64,000 nt of DNA. It comes from Mycolicibacterium houstonense (GTDB lineage: Bacteria; Actinomycetota; Actinomycetes; Mycobacteriales; Mycobacteriaceae). Below the pieces are notes generated by a model, which saw nothing but the letters and a program-made list of their open reading frames with translations, did no database searches and was not told the DNA's origin. Position 1 is the stretch's first letter. Every line of letters begins with the position of its first letter. The stretch is taken from NCBI RefSeq assembly GCF_900078665.2, contig NZ_LT546207.1:3019678-3083677 (forward strand), written 5' to 3'. The translations under genes and the position numbers were made by a program. This document shows, piece after piece, positions 27,433-35,052 of the stretch.

Positions 27433-27854
27433 GCGGATTTCACCAAGCAGAAGACCTGGGCGTTATGAGCGGTCACCGACTGCTCATCGCGCACCTCGCC
27501 GTTGACGGTGATTCGGCAGCCCAGCTCGCCGCTGTTCCCCTGCGCAACCACATTCGCGAAGACCGACATCAGTTTGGTCGAAATCGTGTACGACCACGGC
27601 AGTGTCGCGAAATCCGCACGCTGCGGCTGAGCATGCTCGTCGAGGAAGTTCGCCTGGCCCTTTGTTCCCGCCGGGCCGAACACTTCGTACGTCACGTCTT
27701 TGGGAATGACGGGCTCAGATCCATCCCTGATGGCGGCCGGCACGTGCAGAGGCGAACCGGCCACCCCCTGCAACCGCGACACCGCGAACACTGCGATCGC
27801 GGCCACCATCACCACCACCATCGGTATCCATATTCGCTGCACGACCCTAAACAT
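27429..27854 (-). CDS. MmpS-family periplasmic adaptor
   Basis: 141 aa. ATG 27854 is chosen because AAGGGA precedes it and the family starts with a short cytosolic segment before one membrane helix (IPMVVVMVAAIAVFAVSRL). The periplasmic domain has VTYEVFGPAGTKGQANFLDE, LPWSYTISTKLMSVFANVVA and CRITVNGEVRDEQSV, all typical of MmpS4/5. It works with the adjacent MmpL. Two Cys residues are conserved in the mature domain. Confidence 0.9.
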   Translation of the reverse strand: MFRVVQRIWIPMVVVMVAAIAVFAVSRLQGVAGSPLHVPAAIRDGSEPVIPKDVTYEVFGPAGTKGQANFLDEHAQPQRADFATLPWSYTISTKLMSVFANVVAQGNSGELGCRITVNGEVRDEQSVTAHNAQVFCLVKSA

Positions 27855-27961
27855 CTCTTGTCCCTTCAATGCGTCAGCCATACCGACGTGAACAACAGCA
27901 GCATTGGCGCGCTGCTCTCGGGCGCCATGGTGTGTCAACGTCTGCTCGGAGCGTACACCCC

Positions 27962-27978
27962 ATACCCCTATGGAGTAT
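27962..27978. promoter_or_regulatory. CsoR-type operator (mmpS-mmpL)
   Basis: ATACCCCTATGGAGTAT, 17 bp, with one mismatched arm pair. It lies 107 bp before the mmpS ATG. Confidence 0.6.
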
Positions 27979-28394
27979 ATGGCGATTGTCGGGAACGCTC
28001 CGCGCCGAGGGATGCACAGCCGCCAGTAAGCATTGCGGCGGCGACGTTTTGGGCACGCTGATCGCGATCGGTGGACGAAGTAGCCTGCGCCGCAGCACAA
28101 CGCTCACGCCGCGAGGTCGCCGATCACCCAAATCCATCGTGAGCAGGTAGTTCGCGATAGGCACCGAAAAATGTTCAGCTGCTTGGGAAGCGATTGCAGC
28201 CGGCACGCCACCAGCCGCCAGAACGCTGCAGACAGTGATCGGTCCGGCCAATCACCGTCGACGCCGAGGTGTCGGCACAAGTCCTTCGCTGCACCGCTCG
28301 GCATGAAGGCCGATCCCGCAGGCGTGGATAGGACCTACATGGATCGACAACCAGGAAGGCAACTTGTTCTTCTATCTACAAGCGACCCAGAGAT

Positions 28395-28411
28395 ATACCC
28401 CGTATGGGTAT
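28395..28411. promoter_or_regulatory. CsoR-type operator without an assigned gene
   Basis: ATACCCCGTATGGGTAT, 17 bp; outer arms ATACCC/GGGTAT are perfect. It lies in the empty interval, and no start codon of a convincing gene follows on either strand. Confidence 0.55.
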
Positions 28412-28512
28412 CCGGAAATTGGCGCTGATCCTCCGCTGAGCCAACCTCGTACAGGCGGATCGCCCGCCACCAACGGTTGGCGACGCACCGATGCCCCGGT
28501 GAGGGCACAGGG

Positions 28513-29079
28513 CTAACCGAGTGGTCGTTCGACCGTGCCGCAGGTTCCGTGCGAGCCGGGAACTTCGGTGGGTTGAAGGCCTGCGACGAGGTTGAAGGCC
28601 CCGGTGAGGACGTTGACGGCCACGATGCCGACGACGTCGATGATCTGCCGATCGGTGTAGCCGTGGTGGCGCAGCCCGGCGATCTGGTCATCGGTGATGG
28701 CGGCGGGTGCGGTGTAGACCTGAAGTCCGAATGCCACGATCGCGGCAATCGCAGGGTCGGCGGAAGTCCCTTCGCGCGCGTTCTCGATCTCCGAGTCATC
28801 CACCCCTGCAGCACGCGCTCCGCTGATGTGCGCAGCCAGGCAGAGGGCGCACCCTTGGCGGTGTTGCACCGCAATGGAAATGCGTTCGGTGATGTGCCGG
28901 GGCAGTTTGGATCGCTTCGTTGCCCGGCTCAGGTCGAGGTAGCCGCCCAGGACGGCAGGTGAGTGGGCCATCGTGGCGACCATGGAGCCGATTTCGCCGT
29001 GCCGGGCGACGAGGTCGCCCAGAAGGTCGCGCGCGGCGCCTTGAGCGGTATCCGGGGTGAGCCGGGGAAACCGTGTCAT
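28513..29079 (-). CDS. Carboxymuconolactone decarboxylase/AhpD-like protein
   Basis: 188 aa; ATG 29079 follows AAGGAG with six bases between. All-helical AhpD-like fold; the redox motif CALCLAAH (Cys77, Cys80, His84) is the peroxidase/disulfide reductase active site. It may detoxify peroxides or act as a thiol oxidoreductase. It is encoded 69 bp downstream of a small Cys-containing peptide gene on the same strand, under a shared CsoR-type box. Partner reductase not seen. Confidence 0.85.
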   Translation of the reverse strand: MTRFPRLTPDTAQGAARDLLGDLVARHGEIGSMVATMAHSPAVLGGYLDLSRATKRSKLPRHITERISIAVQHRQGCALCLAAHISGARAAGVDDSEIENAREGTSADPAIAAIVAFGLQVYTAPAAITDDQIAGLRHHGYTDRQIIDVVGIVAVNVLTGAFNLVAGLQPTEVPGSHGTCGTVERPLG

Positions 29080-29148
29080 CAATTTCTCCTTCGATACCGG
29101 GTCTCAGGGACGCACCTGGTGGTTGTTGCCGGGAGACGCCGGTCTTGC

Positions 29149-29295
29149 CTAGCGGCAGCTGCCGAGCGAGCAGGAGCCCTGCGTCCGACGCCCGGCCATC
29201 ACGATGTTGACGGCGCAAGCGGCCACGCAGTGCAACACACGCCGGGTGGTCGTGGATCGCCTGACCGCGATGAAGAGAGGGCGCATGGTCGCCAT
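29149..29295 (-). CDS. 48-aa Cys-containing peptide
   Basis: ATG 29295 has GGAAGG six bases upstream. The peptide is basic (MATMRPLFIAVRRSTTTRRV), then CVAACAV in a hydrophobic middle, and ends GSCSLGSCR. Four Cys lie in two pairs. It precedes the AhpD-like gene and follows a CsoR-type box at 29400, so a metal- or sulfur-binding role is possible. No known family recognised; the length and the good ribosome site are the evidence that it is translated. Confidence 0.5.
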   Translation of the reverse strand: MATMRPLFIAVRRSTTTRRVLHCVAACAVNIVMAGRRTQGSCSLGSCR

Positions 29296-29399
29296 ACGAA
29301 GTCCTTCCAGAGAGTGGTGAACGGTGTTTCGGCTGGGTTTTGGCCGGGCGACAGCAGATTCGCTGTGGCCGGCGAGGCCAGAGCCAGCTTCTCAGTACC

Positions 29400-29416
29400 A
29401 TACCTCCGTAGGGTAT
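29400..29416. promoter_or_regulatory. CsoR-type operator between divergent operons
   Basis: ATACCTCCGTAGGGTAT, 17 bp, with a degenerate second copy at 29425-29440. It lies between the peptide-AhpD operon (minus) and the EamA gene (plus), so it could control both. Confidence 0.6.
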
Positions 29417-29486
29417 CGTCCGTAATACGTTAGGGGGTAGGTGTTGCAGTACGGCATCGCCGGCGACCCCGAGTGAGAGGCAGCAG

Positions 29487-30527
29487 ATGCAAGCCCGCGC
29501 ACACCACATGTCGCACGGCTACATCCACCGCAAGGAGGACCACGCGCGGTGCATACGCACCGCGCCGAGGGGCGAATCCGGCCGCACCATCGGTGCCCCC
29601 TCCCCGACCACCGGCAAGCCAAGTTCGGGACTGATCCTCGGCGCCCTGCTACTGCTCGGCACCTTATGGGGCGGCGCGTTCCCGCTGATCAAGGTCGCGG
29701 CACCGGCTTTCGGCCCGGTCGGAACGACCCACATCCGGCTGGCGGTGGCCGCGGTCGTTCTCGCCCTGATCGCCGCCATTCGCCGCGACCTCTGGCGCGG
29801 GGTGTCCCAACGCTTCGGAGCATTTGCGCTACTGGCCGCCCTCAACGTCGCGATCCCCCTGACGCTGGTGGCCACCGCCATCGTAGGGCTCAACGCGTCG
29901 ATGGCAGCGATCCTCAACGCCACCACCCCGATGTTCACCATCCTGGTCGCAGCGGCCTGGCTCGGTCAGCGCATAACCTGGAGCCGGACGCTCGGTGTCG
30001 CCGCGGGTGTCTTCGGTGTTGTCATCCTGCTCGGCGGAGCCTCGTTACCACCAGACACCGGCACCGCCCTGGCCGCGGCGGCATCCCTGACGGCAGCGCT
30101 GTCCTACGCCCTGGGCGGCACTTATGCCCGTAGAGCCTTCCCCGACACCGCACCGATGACTCTGGCGCTGGGCCAACAAGTAGCCGCCACACTTCTGTTG
30201 ATTCCCGTGACCGTGGGCGCCACCTGGGCGGCAGCGCCGCCAGGGCCTGTGACCGCCGCCGCGATCACAGCGGTCGCGGCGCTCGGGCTGGGCGCCACCG
30301 CCGGCGGTTACCTGCTCTACTTTTGGATCATCCGCCACGCCGGTCCCGTCGCCGCTTCCACCGTGACCCTCTTGGTCCCGGTCGCCGGCGTCGGACTCGG
30401 CGTGGGTTGGCTCGGCGAACCCTTCACGCCAGCCCTGTTGCTGGGACTGCTGGTCATCAGCACCAGCGTTGTTCTCCTCACCTTCGACAAGCCGCGTATC
30501 ACCCGACCTACTGCGGCGCCCAAATAG
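29487..30527 (+). CDS. EamA/DMT-family transporter
   Basis: 346 aa from ATG 29487 with GAGAGG ahead; the first 45 residues are hydrophilic and unusual for the family. Ten membrane helices in two EamA repeats, with LLGTLWGGAFPLIKVAAPAF at the start of the first and LSYALGGTYARRAFPDTAPM opening the second. EamA proteins export metabolites such as amino acids. The CsoR-type box at 29400 implies induction with the copper genes. Substrate unknown. Confidence 0.85.
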   Translation: MQARAHHMSHGYIHRKEDHARCIRTAPRGESGRTIGAPSPTTGKPSSGLILGALLLLGTLWGGAFPLIKVAAPAFGPVGTTHIRLAVAAVVLALIAAIRRDLWRGVSQRFGAFALLAALNVAIPLTLVATAIVGLNASMAAILNATTPMFTILVAAAWLGQRITWSRTLGVAAGVFGVVILLGGASLPPDTGTALAAAASLTAALSYALGGTYARRAFPDTAPMTLALGQQVAATLLLIPVTVGATWAAAPPGPVTAAAITAVAALGLGATAGGYLLYFWIIRHAGPVAASTVTLLVPVAGVGLGVGWLGEPFTPALLLGLLVISTSVVLLTFDKPRITRPTAAPK

Positions 30528-31043
30528 CCCTGGATCAAAGACACTGCCGCACAAAGGCAACCGATAGTGCGGACCGTCCCGGCTTGCCGGGCGGGACACA
30601 AACGGTGGCCCACTGAAACTGGCGCACCTCGCGGGATTCAGGTCCTCGGTCCCCGGACCGCCTTGGGCAAGCCCCACCCAATCCGGCGGTCGCCTCTACT
30701 CCAGAGTTTTCGGTCATTGCCGAACTCGCAACCCTGTCACCAGTTCGTCACTCACGGGTATCGAGATCACCACGCGTGCAATGCCGTTGACAACGATCGC
30801 TTCTGGCAACTTCAGTGCGCCAAGGGTTTTGGACGCGCACTTTCCTGTCGGGCACGCGCCGACTGCAGCCGTTCCACTTGCACCTAGCGGGTCCGCGGGC
30901 AGCAGCCCTTGCCTATGTACCATACCCTGGTAGGGTATCAACCGCGTCGCGCACGGAATGTGATCGACGCGAACACACACCTTTCGAACTCCCGGTATCT
31001 GGCCAGCATTGGCTGCATACCCTTACCGGTATGAGGTAACGGA
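30528..31043. other. 516-bp intergenic region before the MFS operon
   Basis: No convincing gene. A GC hairpin at about 30576-30596 may terminate the EamA transcript. The right half holds a perfect CsoR-type box (30922) and a degenerate one (ATACCCTTACCGGTAT, 31017-31032) directly before the MFS gene. A minus-strand frame at 30714-30980 containing CPTGKC was considered and not called. Confidence 0.5.
30922..30938. promoter_or_regulatory. CsoR-type operator (MFS operon)
   Basis: ATACCCTGGTAGGGTAT: perfect 7-bp arms with a 3-bp centre. It lies 105 bp before the MFS start. Confidence 0.7.
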
Positions 31044-32486
31044 ATGTCAATCGCATCACCGCCCCACTCTCGACGTTGGTGGGCGCTCGCACTGATCGCC
31101 ACAGCTCAGTTCATCGTCATCATGGACACCTCGATCATTGGTGTCGCGCTGCCCCGCATCCAGGAAGACCTCGGCTTCTCGCAAGAGAATCTGTCCTGGG
31201 TGTTCAACGCCTACGTGGTCGCACTCGGCGGTCTGCTCTTGCTGGGCGGTCGTCTGTCTGACCTCTTTGGGGCGCGCCGGATGTTCAGCGCCGGGTGGGC
31301 CATCCTCCTGGTCGGGTCTGCTGTAGCCGGCCTCGCCGGAACCGTGGGCGTCGAGCTCGCCGGCCGTGCCGTGCAGGGAGCCGGCGCGGCGCTCATCGCG
31401 CCGTCGGCTCTGACTCTGTTGATGATGTTCTTCGGCTCAGACCCGCGGGAGCTGACCAAGGCTCTCGCGCTTTATGGCGCCGCGGCCCCGGCCGGCGGCA
31501 CGGCCGGTGTGTTTCTCGGCGGACTGATCACCGAATACTTGTCGTGGCCATGGGTTTTCTTCATCAACATTCCGGTCGCAGTACTCGCGCTGGCCGCCGT
31601 GCCTGTCCTGATGCCGGCAGGCGGCGCCAGGGTGAGGGGCGCGGTTGACGTTACCGGCGCGGTCACGGTCACCGCAGGACTTGGCGCGGCGGTGTACGCC
31701 ATCGTCCGGGCTCCTGAGGTCGGTTGGGACTCCGTTCAGACGTGGGGCGTGCTCGCCCTCTCGGTTGTCCTGCTTGGAATCTTCGTCGGACTACAGGCAG
31801 CCCATCGTGAACCGTTGATGCGCCTGTCCATCTTCCGCACGCCGAACCTGGGTGCGGCCAACATCGCACAGCTGCTGCTTGGCGGTGCGTGGATCCCGAT
31901 GTGGTTCTTCCTGAACCTGTACCTGCAGCAGGTTCTCGGCTACAGCGCCTTCCCGTCCGGCGCCGCCCTGCTGCCGATGACGATCCTCATCATGATCGGA
32001 ATGATCGCCCTCGCACCGCGGGCGATCAACCGCTTCGGGCCCAAGACGATGATTGTGGCCGGCCTGGTGATACTCGCCATCGGCATGGGTTGGTTGTCCT
32101 TCATCCGGCCCGACGGCAACTTCTGGGCCGACGTGCTGCCCGCATCGCTGGTGGCGGCACTCGGTATGTCGCTCGCCTTCATTCCCTCGCTCGGAACTGC
32201 CATTTCGTCCGCTCGGCCCGAAGAGGGCGGCCTCGCGTCGGGGATCGTCAACACCAGCTACCAGATCGGTTCCGCACTGGGCCTGGCGGCCATGACCGCC
32301 GTCGCCGCTTCCTACGGCGCGGACCAGCTCGGCGACTCCTCCGCGCTCACCGACGGCTTCTCGTCCGCCTTCCTCGGAGCCGGTCTGATTGCCCTGGCGG
32401 GCGCGGTGATCGCTGCGCTGACTCTCCGCACACCTCAGCTCGAAAGTTCCGTTCCCGACGGCGAATCCGCAGCAGAACACGCCTGA
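31044..32486 (+). CDS. MFS transporter, DHA2 (EmrB/QacA) type
   Basis: 480 aa from ATG 31044 with GAGGTAACGG ahead. Fourteen predicted helices. Motif MDTSIIGVALPRIQEDLGFS in TM1 and loop motif GGRLSDLFGARR are characteristic of drug:H+ antiporters, and motif C-like glycines occur in PAGGTAGVFLGG. It exports toxic compounds. First gene of a run with usp, DUF732 and DUF5078-like genes, behind a CsoR-type box. Confidence 0.9.
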   Translation: MSIASPPHSRRWWALALIATAQFIVIMDTSIIGVALPRIQEDLGFSQENLSWVFNAYVVALGGLLLLGGRLSDLFGARRMFSAGWAILLVGSAVAGLAGTVGVELAGRAVQGAGAALIAPSALTLLMMFFGSDPRELTKALALYGAAAPAGGTAGVFLGGLITEYLSWPWVFFINIPVAVLALAAVPVLMPAGGARVRGAVDVTGAVTVTAGLGAAVYAIVRAPEVGWDSVQTWGVLALSVVLLGIFVGLQAAHREPLMRLSIFRTPNLGAANIAQLLLGGAWIPMWFFLNLYLQQVLGYSAFPSGAALLPMTILIMIGMIALAPRAINRFGPKTMIVAGLVILAIGMGWLSFIRPDGNFWADVLPASLVAALGMSLAFIPSLGTAISSARPEEGGLASGIVNTSYQIGSALGLAAMTAVAASYGADQLGDSSALTDGFSSAFLGAGLIALAGAVIAALTLRTPQLESSVPDGESAAEHA

Positions 32487-32526
32487 ATGCACGGCCGATC
32501 ACACCACCTCTAGAGACAGGATCACC

Positions 32527-33057
32527 ATGACCACAGCCCGTGTTCTCATCGCCTACGACGGCTCTGCCGACGCGCGCACGGCGATTGCCGAGGTGGCCAG
32601 GCTGCTCCCTGGCGCCAAAGCGGTTGTCCTGTATGCCCGCCAGCCGCTGGAAGGCCTCGCTGCTCACCTCGAAGGGCATCGCGCCCTGGAGGACCTTCGG
32701 GGCGTTGAAAAAGCCAGCCTCGACGCCTCCGAACGAATCGCGTTCGAAGGCGCGGAGCGTGCGCGCGCCGCCGGTTTGGACGCCGAGCCACGGGTGCTGT
32801 CCCGAATGTCCACCGCATCGGAGGCGATCGTGCAGGCCGCCGAGGAGATCGACGCGGCCCTCATCGTTCTCGGCTCCCGGGGCCGCCGTGGGCTGTGGTC
32901 GGCCGTGCTCGGCAGCACATCGGTAAACGTGCTCCATCATGCCCGTCGACCAACCATGGTCGTACCGTCCGAGGCGGTCGCCTCCGCCCGACAGCGGTCG
33001 AGCAAGCCGGCGTCCGAGCCGGTTGCGCCGGAAACTCCTCGGCTAGAAACGAATTGA
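32527..33057 (+). CDS. Universal stress protein
   Basis: 176 aa, single Usp domain. TARVLIAYDGSADARTAIAE at the N-terminus and the ATP-binding loop GSRGRRGLWSAVLGSTSVNV near residue 118 follow the G-2x-G-9x-G(S/T) rule, so it should bind ATP. The last 30 residues are a hydrophilic extension. It is 40 bp after the MFS gene and its stop overlaps the next start (TGATGATG), indicating one transcript. Confidence 0.9.
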   Translation: MTTARVLIAYDGSADARTAIAEVARLLPGAKAVVLYARQPLEGLAAHLEGHRALEDLRGVEKASLDASERIAFEGAERARAAGLDAEPRVLSRMSTASEAIVQAAEEIDAALIVLGSRGRRGLWSAVLGSTSVNVLHHARRPTMVVPSEAVASARQRSSKPASEPVAPETPRLETN

Positions 33058-33401
33058 TGATGTTGAAGAAGACATGGGCGGCCGTGTTGTTCGCCAGTAC
33101 GGCCGCGCTTACCTTCGCGGCACCTGCACAGGCCGATCCCGACAGCGACTTCGCCAGGGAGTTGCACGTCTACGGGATCTACGGGCAGAAAGACTTCAAC
33201 GCCTGGATCGGCAAGATCGCCTGCAAACGCCTCGACCGTGGTGTCGACGTCACTGCAGCGGAGTCGGCGAAGTTCGTCGCCGACCAACTACCCCGCGGCT
33301 CCAGCACCGAGCAGGCCTACCAATTCCTTGGTGCGGCAATGAATTACTACTGCCCGGACAAGCGCGTCCTGCTCACCCAAAAAGTAGGGAACACACCATG
33401 A
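33057..33401 (+). CDS. Secreted DUF732 protein
   Basis: 114 aa from ATG 33057 (ATG 33060 also possible). Signal peptide over residues 1-28 ending APAQA. The mature DUF732 domain has DSDFARELHVYGIYG, a Cys in GKIACKRLDRGVDV and AYQFLGAAMNYYCPDK with the second conserved Cys. DUF732 proteins are small secreted proteins typical of mycobacteria and of unknown function. Coupled to both neighbours by overlaps. Confidence 0.88.
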   Translation: MMLKKTWAAVLFASTAALTFAAPAQADPDSDFARELHVYGIYGQKDFNAWIGKIACKRLDRGVDVTAAESAKFVADQLPRGSSTEQAYQFLGAAMNYYCPDKRVLLTQKVGNTP

Positions 33402-33838
33402 AACTCGAGAAGCTGAGTCTGGCCGCACTGGCCACGGCCGCCGCGGTGACCCTGGCCCCCTCCGCGTCGGCCGACGCGACCGAAGATTATCCGATCCCGC
33501 GCAGAATCCTGCACACCCCGTGCACGGCCGAGCAGATCCTGGCCGCCACCCGCGACACCAACCCGGTCTACTACGAGCGCTACATGATCGACTACAACAA
33601 CAAGTCCCCCGAGGTGCACCGCGCAGTCCAGGACCGCATCCACTGGTTCTTCTCCATGGACTACGCCGGCCGGCGCCAGTACTCCGAGAACACCGCCACC
33701 AACGCCTTCTACGAACAGCTGGCCTGGAACTGGCCCAACTGGGCCAAGGTTTTCTTCAACAACAAGGGCGTCGCCGCCGCGGCCACCTCGGTCTGCATGA
33801 ACTACCCGCCCGACGATATGTCGGTCTGGGTCTGGTGA
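33398..33838 (+). CDS. Secreted DUF5078-like protein
   Basis: 146 aa; ATG 33398 overlaps the DUF732 stop by four bases. Signal peptide over residues 1-27 (ending ASADA). Mature part: HTPCTAEQILAATRDTNPVY, many aromatic residues, and a C-terminal SVCMNYPPDDMSVWVW. Two Cys could pair. It resembles the mycobacterial DUF5078 family as I remember it. Function unknown; last gene of the MFS operon. Confidence 0.75.
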   Translation: MKLEKLSLAALATAAAVTLAPSASADATEDYPIPRRILHTPCTAEQILAATRDTNPVYYERYMIDYNNKSPEVHRAVQDRIHWFFSMDYAGRRQYSENTATNAFYEQLAWNWPNWAKVFFNNKGVAAAATSVCMNYPPDDMSVWVW

Positions 33839-33925
33839 TGCGATAGCCAAACCGGTTGTGCGATCACGATCGTCACGGGATGCCCAGTGGCGGCCCAACT
33901 GAGACCGACCTGTCGTGCAGAAGCG

Positions 33926-34216
33926 TCAGGAACGTACGAGGCGTGCGATAGCAGCGGAGGCCTCAGCCAGCTTCGCGTTGGCCTCATCGCCGCCCTGGGC
34001 GGCCGCCCGGGTCACGCAGTGTGCAAGGTGCTCGTCGAGGAGGCTCAGCGCCACCGAGCGCATGGCACTGTTGACCGCGCTGATCTGGGTCAGGATATCG
34101 ATGCAGTATTTGTCGTCATCGATCATCTTGGCGATGCCGCGAACCTGGCCTTCGACACGGCGCAACCGTTTGGCGTGGTTGTCCTTCTGCGCTGAGTATC
34201 CGTGCGTCGTCGTCAT
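33926..34216 (-). CDS. csoR: CsoR-family copper-sensing repressor
   Basis: 96 aa, an all-helical CsoR/FrmR-type protein. KRLRRVEGQVRGIAKMIDDD forms the DNA-facing helix, and the Cu(I) ligand triad Cys38-His63-Cys67 is complete (YCIDILTQISA, LLDEHLAHC). It derepresses copper genes when Cu(I) binds. Its start overlaps the stop of a small upstream frame. Seven matching palindromes in the window are its probable targets; none is seen in front of csoR itself. Confidence 0.9.
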   Translation of the reverse strand: MTTTHGYSAQKDNHAKRLRRVEGQVRGIAKMIDDDKYCIDILTQISAVNSAMRSVALSLLDEHLAHCVTRAAAQGGDEANAKLAEASAAIARLVRS

Positions 34217-34329
34217 CTGGCCTCCCGGCGTCTGGCTGCCCGGCCGTGGTCGATCATCGACTCCGCACTCCAACGATGCCAGGCAGAGCCCAGGATCGCA
34301 GGGCGGCGCAGGAGATCGGCCGGTGTCAT
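34213..34329 (-). CDS. Possible 38-aa leader protein coupled to csoR
   Basis: The frame from ATG 34329 (MTPADLLRRPAILGSAWHRW) ends in an ATGA overlap with the csoR start. The same frame is open up to GTG 34431, which would give 72 aa. The exact overlap is the only support; the peptide matches no family I know. Confidence 0.3.
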   Translation of the reverse strand: MTPADLLRRPAILGSAWHRWSAESMIDHGRAARRREAR

Positions 34330-34801
34330 GCGCCAATGGTACCCACCCCGCGGGGCACCGGAATCTTCTGCGCCGACGGTGTTGTCGGTGCCAGCTTCGG
34401 CCGCGTGCGCAACAACCAATTCCGCTGTCACACAACTGCTTTACGCCTTCCTGGTAACCCCTGGGTGGGAGACCCCAAGGACCCCGCAGGTCACGGTGGC
34501 AGGGATCCGTCATCGGTCGAGGGCCAACGTACGACGTTTTCGGTTGGTGTCCTTGAAGAGGGAGCCGACCGCGCGGCTGCGCCGACACACCAGCAGCGGC
34601 TTCCGCAGACCCGGGCTCGGTCGGCACCGTCTTGGTGATCTTGAACCGGCAGTGCTCAGGGCCCCGAATCCCAGGTCAGGAGTCAGGCAAACCGGGGGCA
34701 GTTCCGATCCGCCGGCGGTGGCCCCGATGCCACCAACTGACGCTCGGCCAATTACCATGAAGCGTCCCGCGGGTTTTTCACGCCTATTCCGATAGGGCCC
34801 C
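34330..34801. other. 472-bp interval without a recognisable gene
   Basis: Between csoR and tRNA-Arg. It is of lower regularity than the neighbours, with short open frames on both strands but no family match and no clear ribosome site. No ATAC-N9-GTAT palindrome is present here. Confidence 0.4.
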
Positions 34802-34874
34802 GCCCCCGTAGCTCAGGGGATAGAGCACGGCTCTCCTAAAGCCGGTGTCGCAGGTTCGAATCCTGCCGGGGGCA
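34802..34874 (+). tRNA. tRNA-Arg (anticodon CCU)
   Basis: Full cloverleaf: acceptor GCCCCCG pairs with CGGGGGC, D-arm GCTC-AGGGGATA-GAGC, anticodon stem CGGCT/AGCCG with loop CTCCTAA giving anticodon CCU, T-arm CAGGTTCGAATCCTG. CCA is not encoded. A T-run follows at 34875. tRNA genes of this kind are frequent integration sites. Confidence 0.95.
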
Positions 34875-34898
34875 CTTTTTCGCTGTATTACCTCGCAT

Positions 34899-34984
34899 GA
34901 TGCGTGACGCTTTGGCTCCGGTCGATGGCTGACAGTGTTTCCGCTGATGCCTTACACCTGTTTCGGTTGATACTTGACACTCCC
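34899..34984. repeat. Four imperfect ~23-bp tandem units, resembling an IS481-type element end
   Basis: Units begin at 34899, 34924, 34946 and 34969, each as GATG or GATA followed by TGACA/TTACA and TGTTTC-like blocks. Reiterated units of this kind occur at the ends of IS481-type elements in actinobacteria, as far as I recall. No transposase gene is present, so this would be a solo end or relic, 25 bp after the tRNA. Confidence 0.5.
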
Positions 34985-35052
34985 TGGATCGCCCCGTGCT
35001 TGTCGGCACGCCCCAGTAGCGTCATCGGCAGATCGAGATCAGGGGGATGCAG

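Larger units (their letters stand above)
27855..28512. other. 658-bp interval without a recognisable gene
   Basis: It lies between mmpS and the AhpD-like gene and holds two CsoR-type boxes. Minus-strand frames at 27874-28251 and 28104-28304 stay open, but neither product resembles a known family and neither has a clear ribosome site. It may contain the remains of a lost gene once served by the box at 28395. Confidence 0.4.

Noticed and set aside
30714-30980. Minus-strand frame with CPTGKC as a small metal-binding protein
   Set aside because: Its best start lies inside the CsoR-type palindrome, there is no ribosome site, and the rest resembles nothing known.
33926-34627. Long N-terminal extension of CsoR to 34627
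   Set aside because: CsoR proteins are about 90-120 aa; the extension is Arg/Pro-rich noise and the ATG at 34216 gives the expected start.
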